From: Coccinella septempunctata
Lineage: Eukaryota > Arthropoda > Insecta > Coleoptera > Coccinellidae
DNA: 64,000 nt
Direction: 5' to 3'
Assembly (NCBI RefSeq): GCF_907165205.1
Contig: NC_058192.1
Coordinates: forward strand, 34,190,001 to 34,254,000
The notes under the pieces were generated by a model. It saw only the letters and a list, made by a program, of their open reading frames with translations. It ran no database searches and had not been told where the DNA came from. A program made the translations under genes and the position numbers. Shown here piece by piece: positions 28,453-43,613 of the stretch (positions within the stretch are counted from its first letter, which is position 1; each line of letters starts with the position of its first letter).

Positions 28453-30493
28453 TCGAACCAAATCTTGAAACTACACATAGTTTTCGGATTGACATGTACA
28501 TGTTGAATTTCAGTTCGACAGTTCAGATAGGAATTGAGATTTCAGTGGTCAATTCAACAAAGTGTGTTATCAATTCCTCGAAAACTGTTGGATCAATTCG
28601 AACCAAATCTTGGAACTGCACATAATTTTCGAATTGAGATGCACATGATGAATTTCAGTTCGACAGTTCAGATAGGAATTGAGATTTCAGTGGTCAATTC
28701 ATCAAAGTGTGTTATCAATTCCTCGAAAACTCTTGGACCAATTCGACCCAAAACTTGAAACTGCACATATTTTTCGAATTGAGATGCACATGTTGAATTT
28801 CAGATCCATAGTTCTGATAGGAATGAAGATTTCAGTAGTCGATTCGGCAAAATATCATTTCAATTCCTAAGGAACTATTGGATCGATTCGAACCAAATCT
28901 TGAAACTGCACATAGTTTTCGAATTGAGATGCACATGTTGAATTTCAGTTCGATAGTTCAGATAGGAATTGAGATTTCAGTGGTCAATTCGGCAAAGTGT
29001 GATATCAATTCCTCGAAAACTGTTGGATCAATTCGAACCAAATCTTGAAACTGCACATAGTTTTCGAATTGAGATGCACATGTTGAATTTCAGATCGATA
29101 TTTCTGATAGGAATGAAGATTTCAGTGGTCGATTCGACAAAATATCATTTCAATTCCCAAGGAACTGTAGGATCAATTCGATCCAAATCTCGAAAATGTA
29201 CACAGTATTCGAATTGAGATGCACATGTTGAATTTCAGTTCGATAGTTCAGATAGGAATTGAGATTTTAGTGGTCAATTCGGCAAAGTGTGATATCAATT
29301 CCTCAAAAACTGTTGGATCAATTCTACCCAAATCTTGAAACTACACATAGTTTTCGAATTGAGATGCACATGTTGAATTTCAGATCGATAGTTCTGATAG
29401 GAATGAAGATTTCAGTAGTCGATTCGGCAAAATATCATTTCAATTCCTAAGGAACTATTGGATCAATTCGAACCAAATCTTGAAACTGCACATAGTTTTC
29501 GGATTGAGATGCACATGTTCAATTTCAGTTCGATAGTTCAGATAGGAATTGAGATTTCAGTGGTCAATTCGGCAAAGTGTTATATCAATTCCTTGAAAAC
29601 TGTTGGATCAATTCGAATCAAATCTTGAAACTGCACGTAGTTATCGAAATGAGATGCATTTGTTGAATTTCAGTTCGATAGTTCTGATAGGAATTGAGAT
29701 TTCAGTGGTCTATTCGGCAAAGTGTGATATCAATTCCTCAAAAACTGTTCGACCAATTCGACCCAAATCTTGAAACTGCACATAGTTTTCGAATTGAAAT
29801 GCACATGTTGAATTTCAGTTCGATAGTTCTGATAGGAATGGAGTTTTGATTCGGCAAAGTATGACATCAATTCCTAAAAACTGTTGGATCAATTCGAACC
29901 AAATCTTGAAACTGCACATAGTTTTCGAATTGAGATGCACATGTTGAATTTCAGTTCGATAGTTCTGATAGGAATGGAGTTTTGATTCGGCAAAGTATGA
30001 CATCAATTCCTAAAAACTGTTGGATCAATTCGAACCAAATCTTGAAACTGCACATAGTTTTCGAATTGAGATGCACATGTTGAATTTCAGTTCGATAGTT
30101 CAGATAGGAATTGAGATTTCAGTGGTCAATTCGGCAAAGTGTGATATCAATTCCTCGAAAACTGTTGGATCAATTCCAACCAAATCTTAAAATTTTACAC
30201 AGTTTTCGAATCGAGATGCATATGTTGAATTTCAGTTCGATAGTTCTGATAGGAATTGAGATTTCAGTGGTCTATTCGGCAAAGTGTGATATCAATTCCT
30301 CAAAAACTGTTGGACCAATTCGACCCAAATCTTGAAACTGCACATAGTTTTCGAATTGAGATGCACATGTTGAATTTCAGTTCGATAGTTCAGATAGGAA
30401 TTGAGATTTCGGTGGTCAATTCGGCAAAGTGTTATATCAATTCCTTGAAAACTGTTGGATCAATTCGAATCAAATCTTGAAACTGCACATAGT
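28453..30493. repeat. HOR block, second copy of 16,040-18,080
   Basis: This is colinear with 16,040-18,080 at offset 12,413 and includes the paired 136-bp monomers near 29,837 and 29,982. Differences are few, for example GTAGTTATCGAAATG and GATGCATTTGTTG near 29,640-29,660. Confidence 0.88.
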
Positions 30494-31783
30494 TTTCGAA
30501 TTGACATGCACATGTTGAATTTCAGATCGATAGTTCTGATAGGAATGAAGATTTCAGTAGTCGATTCGGCAAAATATCATTCCAATTCCTAAGGAACTAT
30601 TGGATCAATTCGAACCAAATATTGAAACTGCACATGGTTTTCGAATTGAGATGCACATGATGAATTTCAGTTCGACAGTTCAGATAGGAATTGAGATTTC
30701 AGTGGTCAATTCAACAAAGTGTGGTTTTCGAATCGAAATGCATATGTTGAATTTCAGTTCGATAGTTCAGATAGGAATTGAGATTTCAGTGGTCAATTCG
30801 GCAAAGTGTTATATCAATTCCTTGAAAACTGTTGGATCAATTCGAATCAAATCTTGAAACTTCACGTAGTTTTCGAAATGAGATGCATATGTTGAATTTC
30901 AGTTCGATAGTTCTGATAGGAATTGAGATTTCAGTGGTCTATTCGGCAAAGTGTGATATCAATTCCTCAAAAACTGTTGGACCAATTCGACCCAAATCTT
31001 GAAACTGCACATAGTTTTCGAATTGAGATGCACATGTTGAATTTCAGTTCGATAGTTCTGATAGGAATGGAGTTTTGATTTGGCAAAGTATGACATCAAT
31101 TCCTAAAAACTGTTGGATCTATTCGAACCAAATCTTGAAACTGCACATAGTTTTCGAATTGAGATGCACATGTTGAATTTCAGTTCGACAGTTCAGATAG
31201 GAATTGATATTTCAGTGGTCGATTCGACAAAATATCATTTCAATTCCTAAGGAACTATTGGATCAATTCGACCCAAATCCCGAAACTGTACACAGTTTTT
31301 GATTTGAGATGCACATGTTGAATTTTAGTTCGATAGTTCAGATAGGAATTGTGATTTCAGTGGTCAATTTGGCAAAGTGTCATATCAATTCCTCGAAAAC
31401 TGTTGGATCAATTCGAACCAATTCTTGGAACTGCACATAGTTTTCGGATTGAGATGCACATGTTGAATTTCAGTTCGATAGTTCAGATAGGAATTGAGAT
31501 TTTAGTGGTCAATTCGGCAAAGTGTGATATCAATTCCTCGAAAATTGTTGGATCAATTCGAACCAAATCTTGAAACAGCACATAGTTTTCGAATTGAGAT
31601 GCACATGTTGAATTTCAGTTCGATAGCTCTGATAGGAATTGAGATTTCAGTGGTCGATTCGACATAGTATCATTTCAATTCCTAAAGAACTATTGGATCA
31701 ATTCGACCCAAATCTCGTAACTGTACACAGTTTTCGAATTGAGATGCACATGTTGAATTTCAGTTCGATAGTTCAGATAGGAA

Positions 31784-33892
31784 TTGATATTTCAGTGGTC
31801 AATTCTGCAAAGTGTGATATCCATTCCTCGAAAACTGTTGGATCAATTCGAACCAAATCTTGAAACTACACATAGTTTTCGGATTGACATGTACATGTTG
31901 AATTTCAGCTCGATAGTTCAGATAGGAATTGAGATTTCAGTGGTCTATTCGGCAAAGTGTGATATCAATTCCTCAAAAACTCTTGGACCAATTCGACCCA
32001 AAACTTGAAACTGCACATATTTTTCGAATTGAGATGCACATGTTGAATTTCAGTTCGATAGTTCGGATAGGAATTGAGATTTCAGTGGTCGATTCGACAA
32101 AGTATCATTTCAATTCCTGAGGAACTATTGGATCAATTTGAACCAAATCTTGAAACTGCACATAGTTTTCGAATTGAGATGACATGATGAATTTCAGTTC
32201 GATAGTTAAGATAGGAATTGAGATGTCAGTGGTCAATTCGGCAAAGTGTGATATCAATTCTTCAAAAACTTTTGGACCAATTCGACCCAAATCTTGGAAC
32301 TGCACATAATTTTCGAATTGAGATGCACATGATGAATTTCAGTTCGACAGTTCAGATAGAAATTGAGATTTCAGTGGTCAATTCATCAAAGTGTGTTATC
32401 AATTCCTCGAAAACTGTTGGATCAATTCGAACCAAATCTTGAAACTGCATATAATTTTCGGATTGAGATGCACATGTTGAATTTCAGTTCGATAGTTCAG
32501 ATAGGAATTGAGATTTCAGTGGTCAATTCGGCAAAGTGTTATATCAATTCCTTGAAAACTGTTGGATCAATTCGAATCAAATCTTGAAACTGCACGTAGT
32601 TTTCGAAATGAGATGCATATGTTGAATTTCAGTTCGATAGTTCTGATAGGAATTGAGATTTCAGTGGTCTATTCGGCAAAGTGTGATATCAATTCCTCAA
32701 AAACTGTTCGACCAATTCGACCCAAATCTTGAAACTGCACATAGTTTTCGAATTGAAATGCACATGTTGAATTTCAGTTCGATAGTTCTGATAGGAATGG
32801 AGTTTTGATTCGGCAAAGTATGACATCAATTCCTAAAAACTGTTGGATCAATTCGAACCAAATCTTGAAACTGCACATAGTTTTCGAATTGAGATGCACA
32901 TGTTGAATTTCAGTTCGATAGTTCTGATAGGAATGGAGTTTTGATTCGGCAAAGTATGACATCAATTCCTAAAAACTGTTGGATCAATTCGAACCAAATC
33001 TTGAAACTGCACATAGTTTTCGAATTGAGATGCACATGTTGAATTTCAGTTCGATAGTTCAGATAGGAATTGTGATTTCAGTGGTCAATTCGGCAAAGTG
33101 TGATATCAATTCCTCGAAAACTGTTGGATCAATTCCAACCAAATCTTAAAATTTTACACAGTTTTCGAATCGAGATGCATATGTTGAATTTCAGTTCGAT
33201 AGTTCTGATAGGAATTGAGATTTCAGTGGTCTATTCGGCAAAGTGTGATATCAATTCCTCAAAAACTGTTGGACCAATTCGACCCAAATCTTGAAACTGC
33301 ACATAGTTTTCGAATTGAGATGCACATGTTGAATTTCAGTTCGATAGTGCAGATAGGAATTGAGATTTCGGTGGTCAATTCGGCAAAGTGTTATATCAAT
33401 TCCTTGAAAACTGTTGGATCAATTCGAATCAAATCTTGAAACTGCACATAGTTTTCGAAATGAGATGCATATGTTGAATTTCAGTTCGATAGTTCTGATA
33501 GGAATTGAGATTTCAGTGGTCGGCAAAGTGTGATATCAATTCCTCAAAAACTGTTGGACCAATTCGACCCAAATCTTGAAACTGCACATAGTTTTCGAAT
33601 TGAGATGCACATGTTGAATTTCAGTTCGATAGTTCTGATAGGAATGGAGTTTTGATTCGGCAAAGTATGACATCAATTCCTAAAAACTGTTGGATCAATT
33701 CGAACCAAATCTTGAAACTGCACATAGTTTTCGAATTGAGATGACATGTTGAATTTCAGTTCGATAGTTAAGATAGGAATTGAGATGTCAGTGGTCAATT
33801 CGGCAAAGTGTGATATCAATTCTTCAAAAACTTTTGGACCAATTCGACCCCAATCTTGGAACTGCACATAGTTTTCGAATTGACATGCACAT
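31784..33892. repeat. HOR block, second copy of 22,062-24,170
   Basis: This is colinear with 22,062-24,170 at offset 9,722. Its right part (from about 32,774) is also the left part of the longer block that recurs at 37,023 and 42,843, so successive exchanges overlapped here. Confidence 0.88.
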
Positions 33893-35850
33893 GTTGAATT
33901 TCAGATCGATAGTTCTGATAGGAATGGAGATTTCAGTAGTCGATTCGACAAAATATTATTCCAATTCCTAAGGAACTTTTGGATCAATTCGAACCAAATC
34001 TTGAAACTGCACATGGTTTTCGAATTGAGATGCACATGATGAATTTCAGTTCGACAGTTCAGATAGGAATTGAGATTTCAGTGGTCAATTCAACAAAGTG
34101 TGTCATCAATTCCTCGAAAACTGTTGGATCAATTCGAACCAAATCTTGGAACTGCACATAGTTTTCGGATTGAGATGCACATGTTGAATTTCAGTTCGAT
34201 AGTTCAGATAGGAATTGAGATTTTAGTGGTCAATTCGGCAAAGTGTGATATCAATTCCTCAAAAACTGTTGAACCAATTCGACCCAAATCTTGAAACAGC
34301 ACATAGTTTTCGAATTGAGATGCACATGTTGAATTTCAGTTCGATAGCTCTGATAGGAATTGAGATTTCAGTGGTCGATTCGACATAGTATCATTTCAAT
34401 TCCTAAAGAACTATTGGATCAATTCGACCCAAATCTCGTAACTGTACACAGTTTTCGAATTGAGATGCACATGTTGAATTTCAGTTCGATAGTTCAGATA
34501 GGAATTGATATTTCAGTGGTCAATTCTGCAAAGTGTGATATCCATTCCTCGAAAACTGTTGGATCAATTCGAACCAAATCTTGAAACTACACATAGTTTT
34601 CGGATTGACATGTACATGTTGAATTTCAGCTCGATAGTTCAGATAGGAATTGAGATTTCAGTGGTCTATTCGGCAATGTGTGATATCAATTCCTCAAAAA
34701 CTCTTGGACCAACTCGACCCAAAACTTGAAACTGCACATATTTTTCGAATTGAGATGCACATGTTGAATTTCAGTTCGATAGTTCGGATAGGAATTGAGA
34801 TTTCAGTGGTCGATTCGACAAAGTATCATTTCAATTCCTGAGGAACTATTGGATCAATTTGAACCAAATCTTGAAACTGCACATAGTTTTCGAATTGAGA
34901 TGACATGTTGAATATCAGTTCGATAGTTAAGATAGGAATTGAGATGTCAGTGGTCAATTCGGCAAAGTGTGATATCAATTCTTCAAAAACTTTTGGACCA
35001 ATTCGACCCCAATCTTGGAACTGCACATAGTTTTCGAATTGACATGCACATGTTGAATTTCAGATCGATAGTTCTGATAGGAATGGAGATTTCAGTAGTC
35101 GATTCGACAAAATATTATTCCAATTCCTAAGGAACTTTTGGATCAATTCGAACCAAATCTTGAAACTGCACATGGTTTTCGAATTGAGATGCACATGATG
35201 AATTTCAGTTCGACAGTTCAGATAGGAATTGTGATTTCAGTGGTCAATTCAACAAAGTGTGTTATCAATTCCTCGAAAACTGTTGGATCAATTCGAACCA
35301 AATCTTGGAACTGCACATAATTTTCGAATTGAGATGCACATGATGAATTTCAGTTCGACAGTTCAGATAGGAATTGAGATTTCAGTGGTCAATTCAACAA
35401 AGTGTGTTATCAATTCCTCGAAAACTGTTGGATCAATTCGAACCAAATCTTGGAACTGCATATAATTTTCGAATTGAGATGCACATGTTGAATTTCAGAT
35501 CGATAGTTCTGATAGGAATGAAGATTTCAGTAGTCGATTCGGCAAAATATCATTCCAATTCCTAAGGAACTATCGGATCAATTCGAACCAAATATTGAAA
35601 CTGCACATGGTTTTCGAATTGAGATGCACATGATGAATTTCAGTTCGACAGTTCAGATAGGAATTGAGATTTCAGTGGTCAATTCAACAAAGTGTGGTTT
35701 TCGAATCGAGATGCATATGTTGAATTTCAGTTCGATAGTTCAGATAGGAATTGAGATTTCAGTGGTCAATTCGGCAAAGTGTTATATCAATTCCTTGAAA
35801 ACTGTTGGATCAATTCGAATCAAATCTTGAAACTTCACGTAGTTTTCGAA
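32774..35850. repeat. Three-copy HOR block, copy 1
   Basis: This 3.1-kb block recurs at 42,843-45,920 (offset 10,069) over its whole length. It recurs at 37,023-39,320 (offset 4,249) over its first 2.3 kb. It contains three 136-bp monomers, one 140-bp monomer, GGCAATGTGTG and an 87-bp monomer near 35,697. Confidence 0.88.
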
Positions 35851-37022
35851 ATGAGATGCATATGTTGAATTTCAGTTCGATAGTTCTGATAGGAATTGAG
35901 ATTTCAGTGGTCTATTCGGCAAAGTGTGATATCAATTCCTCAAAAACTGTTGGACCGATTCGACCCAAATCTTGAAACTGCACATAGTTTTCGAATTGAG
36001 ATGCACATGTTGAATTTCAGTTCGATAGTTCTGATAGGAATGGAGTTTTGATTCGGCAAAGTATGACATCAATTCCTAAAAACTGTTGGATCTATTCGAA
36101 CCAAATCTTGAAACTGCACATAGTTTTCGAATTGAGATGCACATGTTGAATTTCAGTTCGACAGTTCAGATAGGAATTGAGATTTCAGTGGTCGATTCGA
36201 CAAAATATCATTTCAATTCCTAAGGAACTATTGGATCAATTCGACCCAAATCCCGAAACTGTACACAGTTTTTGATTTGAGATGCACATGTTGAATTTTA
36301 GTTCGATAGTTCAGATAGGAATTGTGATTTCAGTGGTCAATTTGGCAAAGTGTCATATCAATTCCTCGAAAACTGTTGGATCAATTCGAACCAAATCTTG
36401 GAACTGCACATAGTTTTCGGATTGAGATGCACATGTTGAATTTCAGTTCGATAGTTCAGATAGGAATTGAGATTTTAGTGGTCAATTCGGCAAAGTGTGA
36501 TATCAATTCCTCGAAAATTGTTGGATCAATTCGAACCAAATCTTGAAACAGCACATAGTTTTCGAATTGAGATGCACATGTTGAATTTCAGTTCGATAGC
36601 TCTGATAGGAATTGAGATTTCAGTGGTCGATTCGACATAGTATCATTTCAATTCCTAAAGAACTATTGGATCAATTCGACCCAAATCTCGTAACTGTACA
36701 CAGTTTTCGAATTGAGATGCACATGTTGAATTTCAGTTCGATAGTTCAGATAGGAATTGATATTTCAGTGGTCAATTCTGCAAAGTGTGATATCCATTCC
36801 TCGAAAACTGTTGGATCAATTCGAACCAAATCTTGAAACTACACATAGTTTTCGGATTGACATGTACATGTTGAATTTCAGCTCGATAGTTCAGATAGGA
36901 ATTGAGATTTCAGTGGTCTATTCGGCAAAGTGTGATATCAATTCCTCAAAAACTCTTGGACCAATTCGACCCAAAACTTGAAACTGCACATATTTTTCGA
37001 ATTGAGATGCACATGTTGAATT

Positions 37023-39320
37023 TCAGTTCGATAGTTCGGATAGGAATGGAGTTTTGATTCGGCAAAGTATGACATCAATTCCTAAAAACTGTTGGATCAA
37101 TTCGAACCAAATCTTGAAACTGCACATAGTTTTCGAATTGAGATGCACATGTTGAATTTCAGTTCGATAGTTCTGATAGGAATGGAGTTTTGATTCGGCA
37201 AAGTATGACATCAATTCCTAAAAACTGTTGGATCAATTCGAACCAAATCTTGAAACTGCACATAGTTTTCGAATTGAGATGCACATGTTGAATTTCAGTT
37301 CGATAGTTCAGATAGGAATTGAGATTTCAGTGGTCAATTCGGCAAAGTGTGATATCAATTCCTCGAAAACTGTTGGATCAATTCCAACCAAATCTTAAAA
37401 TTTTACACAGTTTTCGAATCGAGATGCATATGTTGAATTTCAGTTCGATAGTTCTGATAGGAATTGAGATTTCAGTGGTCTATTCGGCAAAGTGTGATAT
37501 CAATTCCTCAAAAACTGTTGGACCAATTCGACCCAAATCTTGAAACTGCACATAGTTTTCGAATTGAGATGCACATGTTGAATTTCAGTTCGATAGTTCA
37601 GATAGGAATTGAGATTTCGGTGGTCAATTCGGCAAAGTGTTATATCAATTCTTTGAAAACTGTTGGATCAATTCGAATCAAATCTTGAAACTGCACATAG
37701 TTTTCGAAATGAGATGCATATGTTGAATTTCAGTTCGATAGTTCTGATAGGAATTGAGATTTCAGTGGTCGGCAAAGTGTGATATCAATTCCTCAAAAAC
37801 TGTTGGACCAATTCGACCCAAATCTTGAAACTGCACATAGTTTTCGAATTGAGATGCACATGTTGAATTTCAGTTCGATAGTTCTGATAGGAATGGAGTT
37901 TTGATTCGGCAAAGTATGACATCAATTCCTAAAAACTGTTGGATCAATTCGAACCAAATCTTGAAACTGCACATAGTTTTCGAATTGAGATGACATGTTG
38001 AATTTCAGTTCGATAGTTAAGATAGGAATTGAGATGTCAGTGGTCAATTCGGCAAAGTGTGATATCAATTCTTCAAAAACTTTTGGACCAATTCGACCCC
38101 AATCTTGGAACTGCACATAGTTTTCGAATTGACATGCACATGTTGAATTTCAGATCGATAGTTCTGATAGGAATGGAGATTTCAGTAGTCGATTCGACAA
38201 AATATTATTCCAATTCCTAAGGAACTTTTGGATCAATTCGAACCAAATCTTGAAACTGCACATGGTTTTCGAATTGAGATGCACATGATGAATTTCAGTT
38301 CGACAGTTCAGATAGGAATTGAGATTTCAGTGGTCAATTCAACAAAGTGTGTTATCAATTCCTCGAAAACTGTTGGATCAATTCGAACCAAATCTTGGAA
38401 CTGCACATAGTTTTCGGATTGAGATGCACATGTTGAATTTCAGTTCGATAGTTCAGATAGGAATTGAGATTTTAGTGGTCGATTCGGCAAAGTGTGATAT
38501 CAATTCCTCAAAAACTGTTGAACCAATTCGACCCAAATCTTGAAACAGCACATAGTTTTCGAATTGAGATGCACATGTTGAATTTCAGTTCGATAGCTCT
38601 GATAGGAATTGAGATTTCAGTGGTCGATTCGACATAGTATCATTTCAATTCCTAAAGAACTATTGGATCAATTCGACCCAAATCTCGTAACTGTACACAG
38701 TTTTCGAATTGAGATGCACATGTTGAATTTCAGTTCGATAGTTCAGATAGGAATTGAGATTTCAGTGGTCAATTCTGCAAAGTGTGATATCCATTCCTCG
38801 AAAACTGTTGGATCAATTCGAACCAAATCTTGAAACTACACATAGTTTTCGGATTGACATGTACATGTTGAATTTCAGCTCGATAGTTCAGATAGGAATT
38901 GAGATTTCAGTGGTCTATTCGGCAATGTGTGATATCAATTCCTCAAAAATTCTTGGACCAACTCGACCCAAAACTTGAAACTGCACATATTTTTCGAATT
39001 GAGATGCACATGTTGAATTTCAGTTCGATAGTTCGGATAGGAATTGAGATTTCAGTGGTCGATTCGACAAAGTATCATTTCAATTCCTGAGGAACTATTG
39101 GATCAATTTGAACCAAATCTTGAAACTGCACATAGTTTTCGAATTGAGATGACATGTTGAATATCAGTTCGATAGTTAAGATAGGAATTGAGATGTCAGT
39201 GGTCAATTCGGCAAAGTGTGATATCAATTCTTCAAAAACTTTTGGACCAATTCGACCCCAATCTTGGAACTGCACATAGTTTTCGAATTGACATGCACAT
39301 GTTGAATTTCAGATCGATAG
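37023..39320. repeat. Three-copy HOR block, copy 2 (short)
   Basis: This is colinear with 32,774-35,07x at offset 4,249. It then switches at about 39,32x to sequence matching 35,5xx-37,0xx at offset 3,814, skipping the intervening monomers. Small differences include CAATTCTTTGAAAAC near 37,650 and AAAAATTCTTGG near 38,945. Confidence 0.86.
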
Positions 39321-41049
39321 TTCTGATAGGAATGAAGATTTCAGTAGTCGATTCGGCAAAATATCATTCCAATTCCTAAGGAACTATTGGATCAATTCGA
39401 ACCAAATATTGAAACTGCACATGGTTTTCGAATTGAGATGCACATGATGAATTTCAGTTCGACAGTTCAGATAGGAATTGAGATTTCAGTGGTCAATTCA
39501 ACAAAGTGTGGTTTTCGAATCGAAATGCATATGTTGAATTTCAGTTCGATAGTTCAGATATGAATTGAGATTTCAGTGGTCAATTCGGCAAAGTGTTATA
39601 TCAATTCCTTGAAAACTGTTGGATCAATTCGAATCAAATCTTGAAACTTCACGTAGTTTTCGAAATGAGATGCATATGTTGAATTTCAGTTCGATAGTTC
39701 TGATAGGAATTGAGATTTCAGTGGTCTATTCGGCAAAGTGTGATATCAATTCCTCAAAAACTGTTGGACCAATTCGACCCAAATCTTGAAACTGCACATA
39801 GTTTTCGAATTGAGATGCACATGTTGAATTTCAGTTCGATAGTTCTGATAGGAATGGAGTTTTGATTCGGCAAAGTATGACATCAATTCCTAAAAACTGT
39901 TGGATCTATTCGAACCAAATCTTGAAACTGCACATAGTTTTCGAATTGAGATGCACATGTTGAATTTCAGTTCGACAGTTCAGATAGGAATTGAGATTTC
40001 AGTGGTCGATTCGACAAAATATCATTTCAATTCCTAAGGAACTATTGGATCAATTCGACCCAAATCCCGAAACTGTACACAGTTTTTGATTTGAGATGCA
40101 CATGTTGAATTTTAGTTCGATAGTTCAGATAGGAATTGTGATTTCAGTGGTCAATTTGGCAAAGTGTCATATCAATTCCTCGAAAACTGTTGGATCAATT
40201 CGAACCAAATCTTGGAACTGCACATAGTTTTCGGATTGAGATGCACATGTTGAATTTCAGTTCGATAGTTCAGATAGGAATTGAGATTTTAGTGGTCAAT
40301 TCGGCAAAGTGTGATATCAATTCCTCGAAAATTGTTGGATCAATTCGAACCAAATCTTGAAACAGCACATAGTTTTCGAATTGAGATGCACATGTTGAAT
40401 TTCAGTTCGATAGCTCTGATAGGAATTGAGATTTCAGTGGTCGATTCGACATAGTATCATTTCAATTCCTAAAGAACTATTGGATCAATTCGACCCAAAT
40501 CTCGTAACTGTACACAGTTTTCGAATTGAGATGCTCATGTTGAATTTCAGTTCGATAGTTCAGATAGGAATTGATATTTCAGTGGTCAATTCTGCAAAGT
40601 GTGATATCCATTCCTCGAAAACTGTTGGATCAATTCGAACCAAATCTTGAAACTACACATAGTTTTCGGATTGACATGTACATGTTGAATTTCAGCTCGA
40701 TAGTTCAGATAGGAATTGAGATTTCAGTGGTCTATTCGGCAAAGTGTGATATCAATTCCTCAAAAACTCTTGGACCAATTCGACCCAAAACTTGAAACTG
40801 CACATATTTTTCGAATTGAGATGCACATGTTGAATTTCAGTTCGATAGTTCGGATAGGAATTGAGATTTCAGTGGTCGATTCGACAAAGTATCATTTCAA
40901 TTCCTGAGGAACTATTGGATCAATTTGAACCAAATCTTGAAACTGCACATAGTTTTCGAATTGAGATGACATGTTGAATTTCAGTTCGATAGTTAAGATA
41001 AGAATTGAGATGTCAGTGGTCAATTCGGCAAAGTGTGATATCAATTCTT
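39321..41049. repeat. HOR block shared with 35,5xx-37,0xx and 31,6xx
   Basis: This repeats 35,5xx-36,98x at offset 3,814, including an 87-bp monomer (39,510) and a 136-bp monomer (39,858). The unit with CTTTTTGATTTGAGATG followed by TTGAATTTTAGTTCG marks the phase. Private changes include GATATGAATTGAG near 39,557 and GATGCTCATGTTG near 40,532. Confidence 0.82.
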
Positions 41050-42331
41050 CAAAAACTTTTGGACCAATTCGACCCAAATCTTGGAACTGCACATAATTTT
41101 CGAATTGAGATGCACATGATGAATTTCAGTTCGACAGTTCAGATAGGAATTGAGATTTCAGTGGTCAATTCATCAAAGTGTGTTATCAATTCCTCGAAAA
41201 CTGTTGGATCAATTCGAACCAAATCTTGAAACTGCATATAATTTTCGGATTGAGATGCACATGTTGAATTTCAGTTCGATAGTTCAGATAGGAATTGAGA
41301 TTTCAGTGGTCAATTCGGCAAAGTGTTATATCAATTCCTTGAAAACTGTTGGATCAATTCGAATCAAATCTTGAAACTGCACGTAGTTTTCGAAATGAGA
41401 TGCATATGTTGAATTTCAGTTCGATAGTTCTGATAGGAATTGAGATTTCAGTGGTCTATTCGGCAAAGTGTGATATCAATTCCTCAAAAACTGTTCGACC
41501 AATTCGACCCAAATCTTGAAACTGCACATAGTTTTCGAATTGAAATGCACATGTTGTATTTCAGTTCGATAGTTCTGATAGGAATGGAGTTTTGATTCGG
41601 CAAAGTATGACATCAATTCCTAAAAACTGTTGGATCAATTCGAACCAAATCTTGAAACTGCACATAGTTTTCGAATTGAGATGCACATGTTGAATTTCAG
41701 TTCGATAGTTCTGATAGGAATGGAGTTTTGATTCGGCAAAGTATGACATCAATTCCTAAAAACTGTTGGATCAATTCGAACCAAATCTTGAAACTGCACA
41801 TAGTTTTCGAATTGAGATGCACATGTTGAATTTCAGTTCGATAGTTCAGATAGGAATTGAGATTTCAGTGGTCAATTCGGCAAAGTGTGATATCAATTCC
41901 TCGAAAACTGTTGGATCAATTCCAACCAAATCTTAAAATTTTACACAGTTTTCGAATCGAGATGCATATGTTGAATTTCAGTTCGATAGTTCTGATAGGA
42001 ATTGAGATTTCAGTGGTCTATTCGGCAAAGTGTGATATCAATTCCTCAAAAACTGTTGGACCAATTCGACCCAAATCTTGAAACTGCACATAGTTTTCGA
42101 ATTGAGATGCACATGTTGAATTTCAGTTCGATAGTTCAGATAGGAATTGAGATTTCGGTGGTCAATTCGGCAAAGTGTTATATCAATTCCTTGAAAACTG
42201 TTGGATCAATTCGAATCAAATCTTGAAACTGCACATAGTTTTCGAAATGAGATGCATATGTTGAATTTCAGTTCGATAGTTCTGATAGGAATTGAGATTT
42301 CAGTGGTCGGCAAAGTGTGATATCAATTCCT
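41050..42331. repeat. Tandem 1,282-bp HOR unit, copy 1
   Basis: The block is repeated immediately downstream. The period of 1,282 bp equals 9 x 145 minus 23, which is two 136-bp monomers (18 bp short) plus one 140-bp monomer (5 bp short). Confidence 0.9.
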
Positions 42332-43613
42332 CAAAAACTTTTGGACCAATTCGACCCAAATCTTGGAACTGCACATAATTTTCGAATTGAGATGCACATG
42401 ATGAATTTCAGTTCGACAGTTCAGATAGGAATTGAGATTTCAGTGGTCAATTCATCAAAGTGTGTTATCAATTCCTCGAAAACTGTTGGATCAATTCGAA
42501 CCAAATCTTGAAACTGCATATAATTTTCGGATTGAGATGCACATGTTGAATTTCAGTTCGATAGTTCAGATAGGAATTGAGATTTCAGTGGTCAATTCGG
42601 CAAAGTGTTATATCAATTCCTTGAAAACTGTTGGATCAATTCGAATCAAATCTTGAAACTGCACGTAGTTTTCGAAATGAGATGCATATGTTGAATTTCA
42701 GTTCGATAGTTCTGATAGGAATTGAGATTTCAGTGGTCTATTCGGCAAAGTGTGATATCAATTCCTCAAAAACTGTTCGATCAATTCGACCCAAATCTTG
42801 AAACTGCACATAGTTTTCGAATTGAAATGCACATGTTGAATTTCAGTTCGATAGTTCTGATAGGAATGGAGTTTTGATTCGGCAAAGTATGACATCAATT
42901 CCTAAAAACTGTTGGATCAATTCGAACCAAATCTTGAAACTGCACATAGTTTTCGAATTGAGATGCACATGTTGAATTTCAGTTCGATAGTTCTGATAGG
43001 AATGGAGTTTTGATTCGGCAAAGTATGACATCAATTCCTAAAAACTGTTGGATCAATTCGAACCAAATCTTGAAACTGCACATAGTTTTCGAATTGAGAT
43101 GCACATGTTGAATTTCAGTTCGATAGTTCAGATAGGAATTGAGATTTCAGTGGTCAATTCGGCAAAGTGTGATATCAATTCCTCGAAAACTGTTGGATCA
43201 ATTCCAACCAAATCTTAAAATTTTACACAGTTTTCGAATCGAGATGCATATGTTGAATTTCAGTTCGATAGTTCTGATAGGAATTGAGATTTCAGTGGTC
43301 TATTCGGCAAAGTGTGATATCAATTCCTCAAAAACTGTTGGACCAATTCGACCCAAATCTTGAAACAGCACATAGTTTTCGAATTGAGATGCACATGTTG
43401 AATTTCAGTTCGATAGTTCAGATAGGAATTGAGATTTCGGTGGTCAATTCGGCAAAGTGTTATATCAATTCCTTGAAAACTGTTGGATCAATTCGAATCA
43501 AATCTTGAAACTGCACATAGTTTTCGAAATGAGATGCATATGTTGAATTTCAGTTCGATAGTTCTGATAGGAATTGAGATTTCAGTGGTCGGCAAAGTGT
43601 GATATCAATTCCT
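42332..43613. repeat. Tandem 1,282-bp HOR unit, copy 2
   Basis: This is colinear with the preceding 1,282 bp. It leads directly into the third copy of the block first seen at 32,774 (here 42,843-45,920). A few single-base differences separate the copies, such as GTTCGATCAATTCG near 42,777 for GTTCGACCAATTCG. Confidence 0.9.
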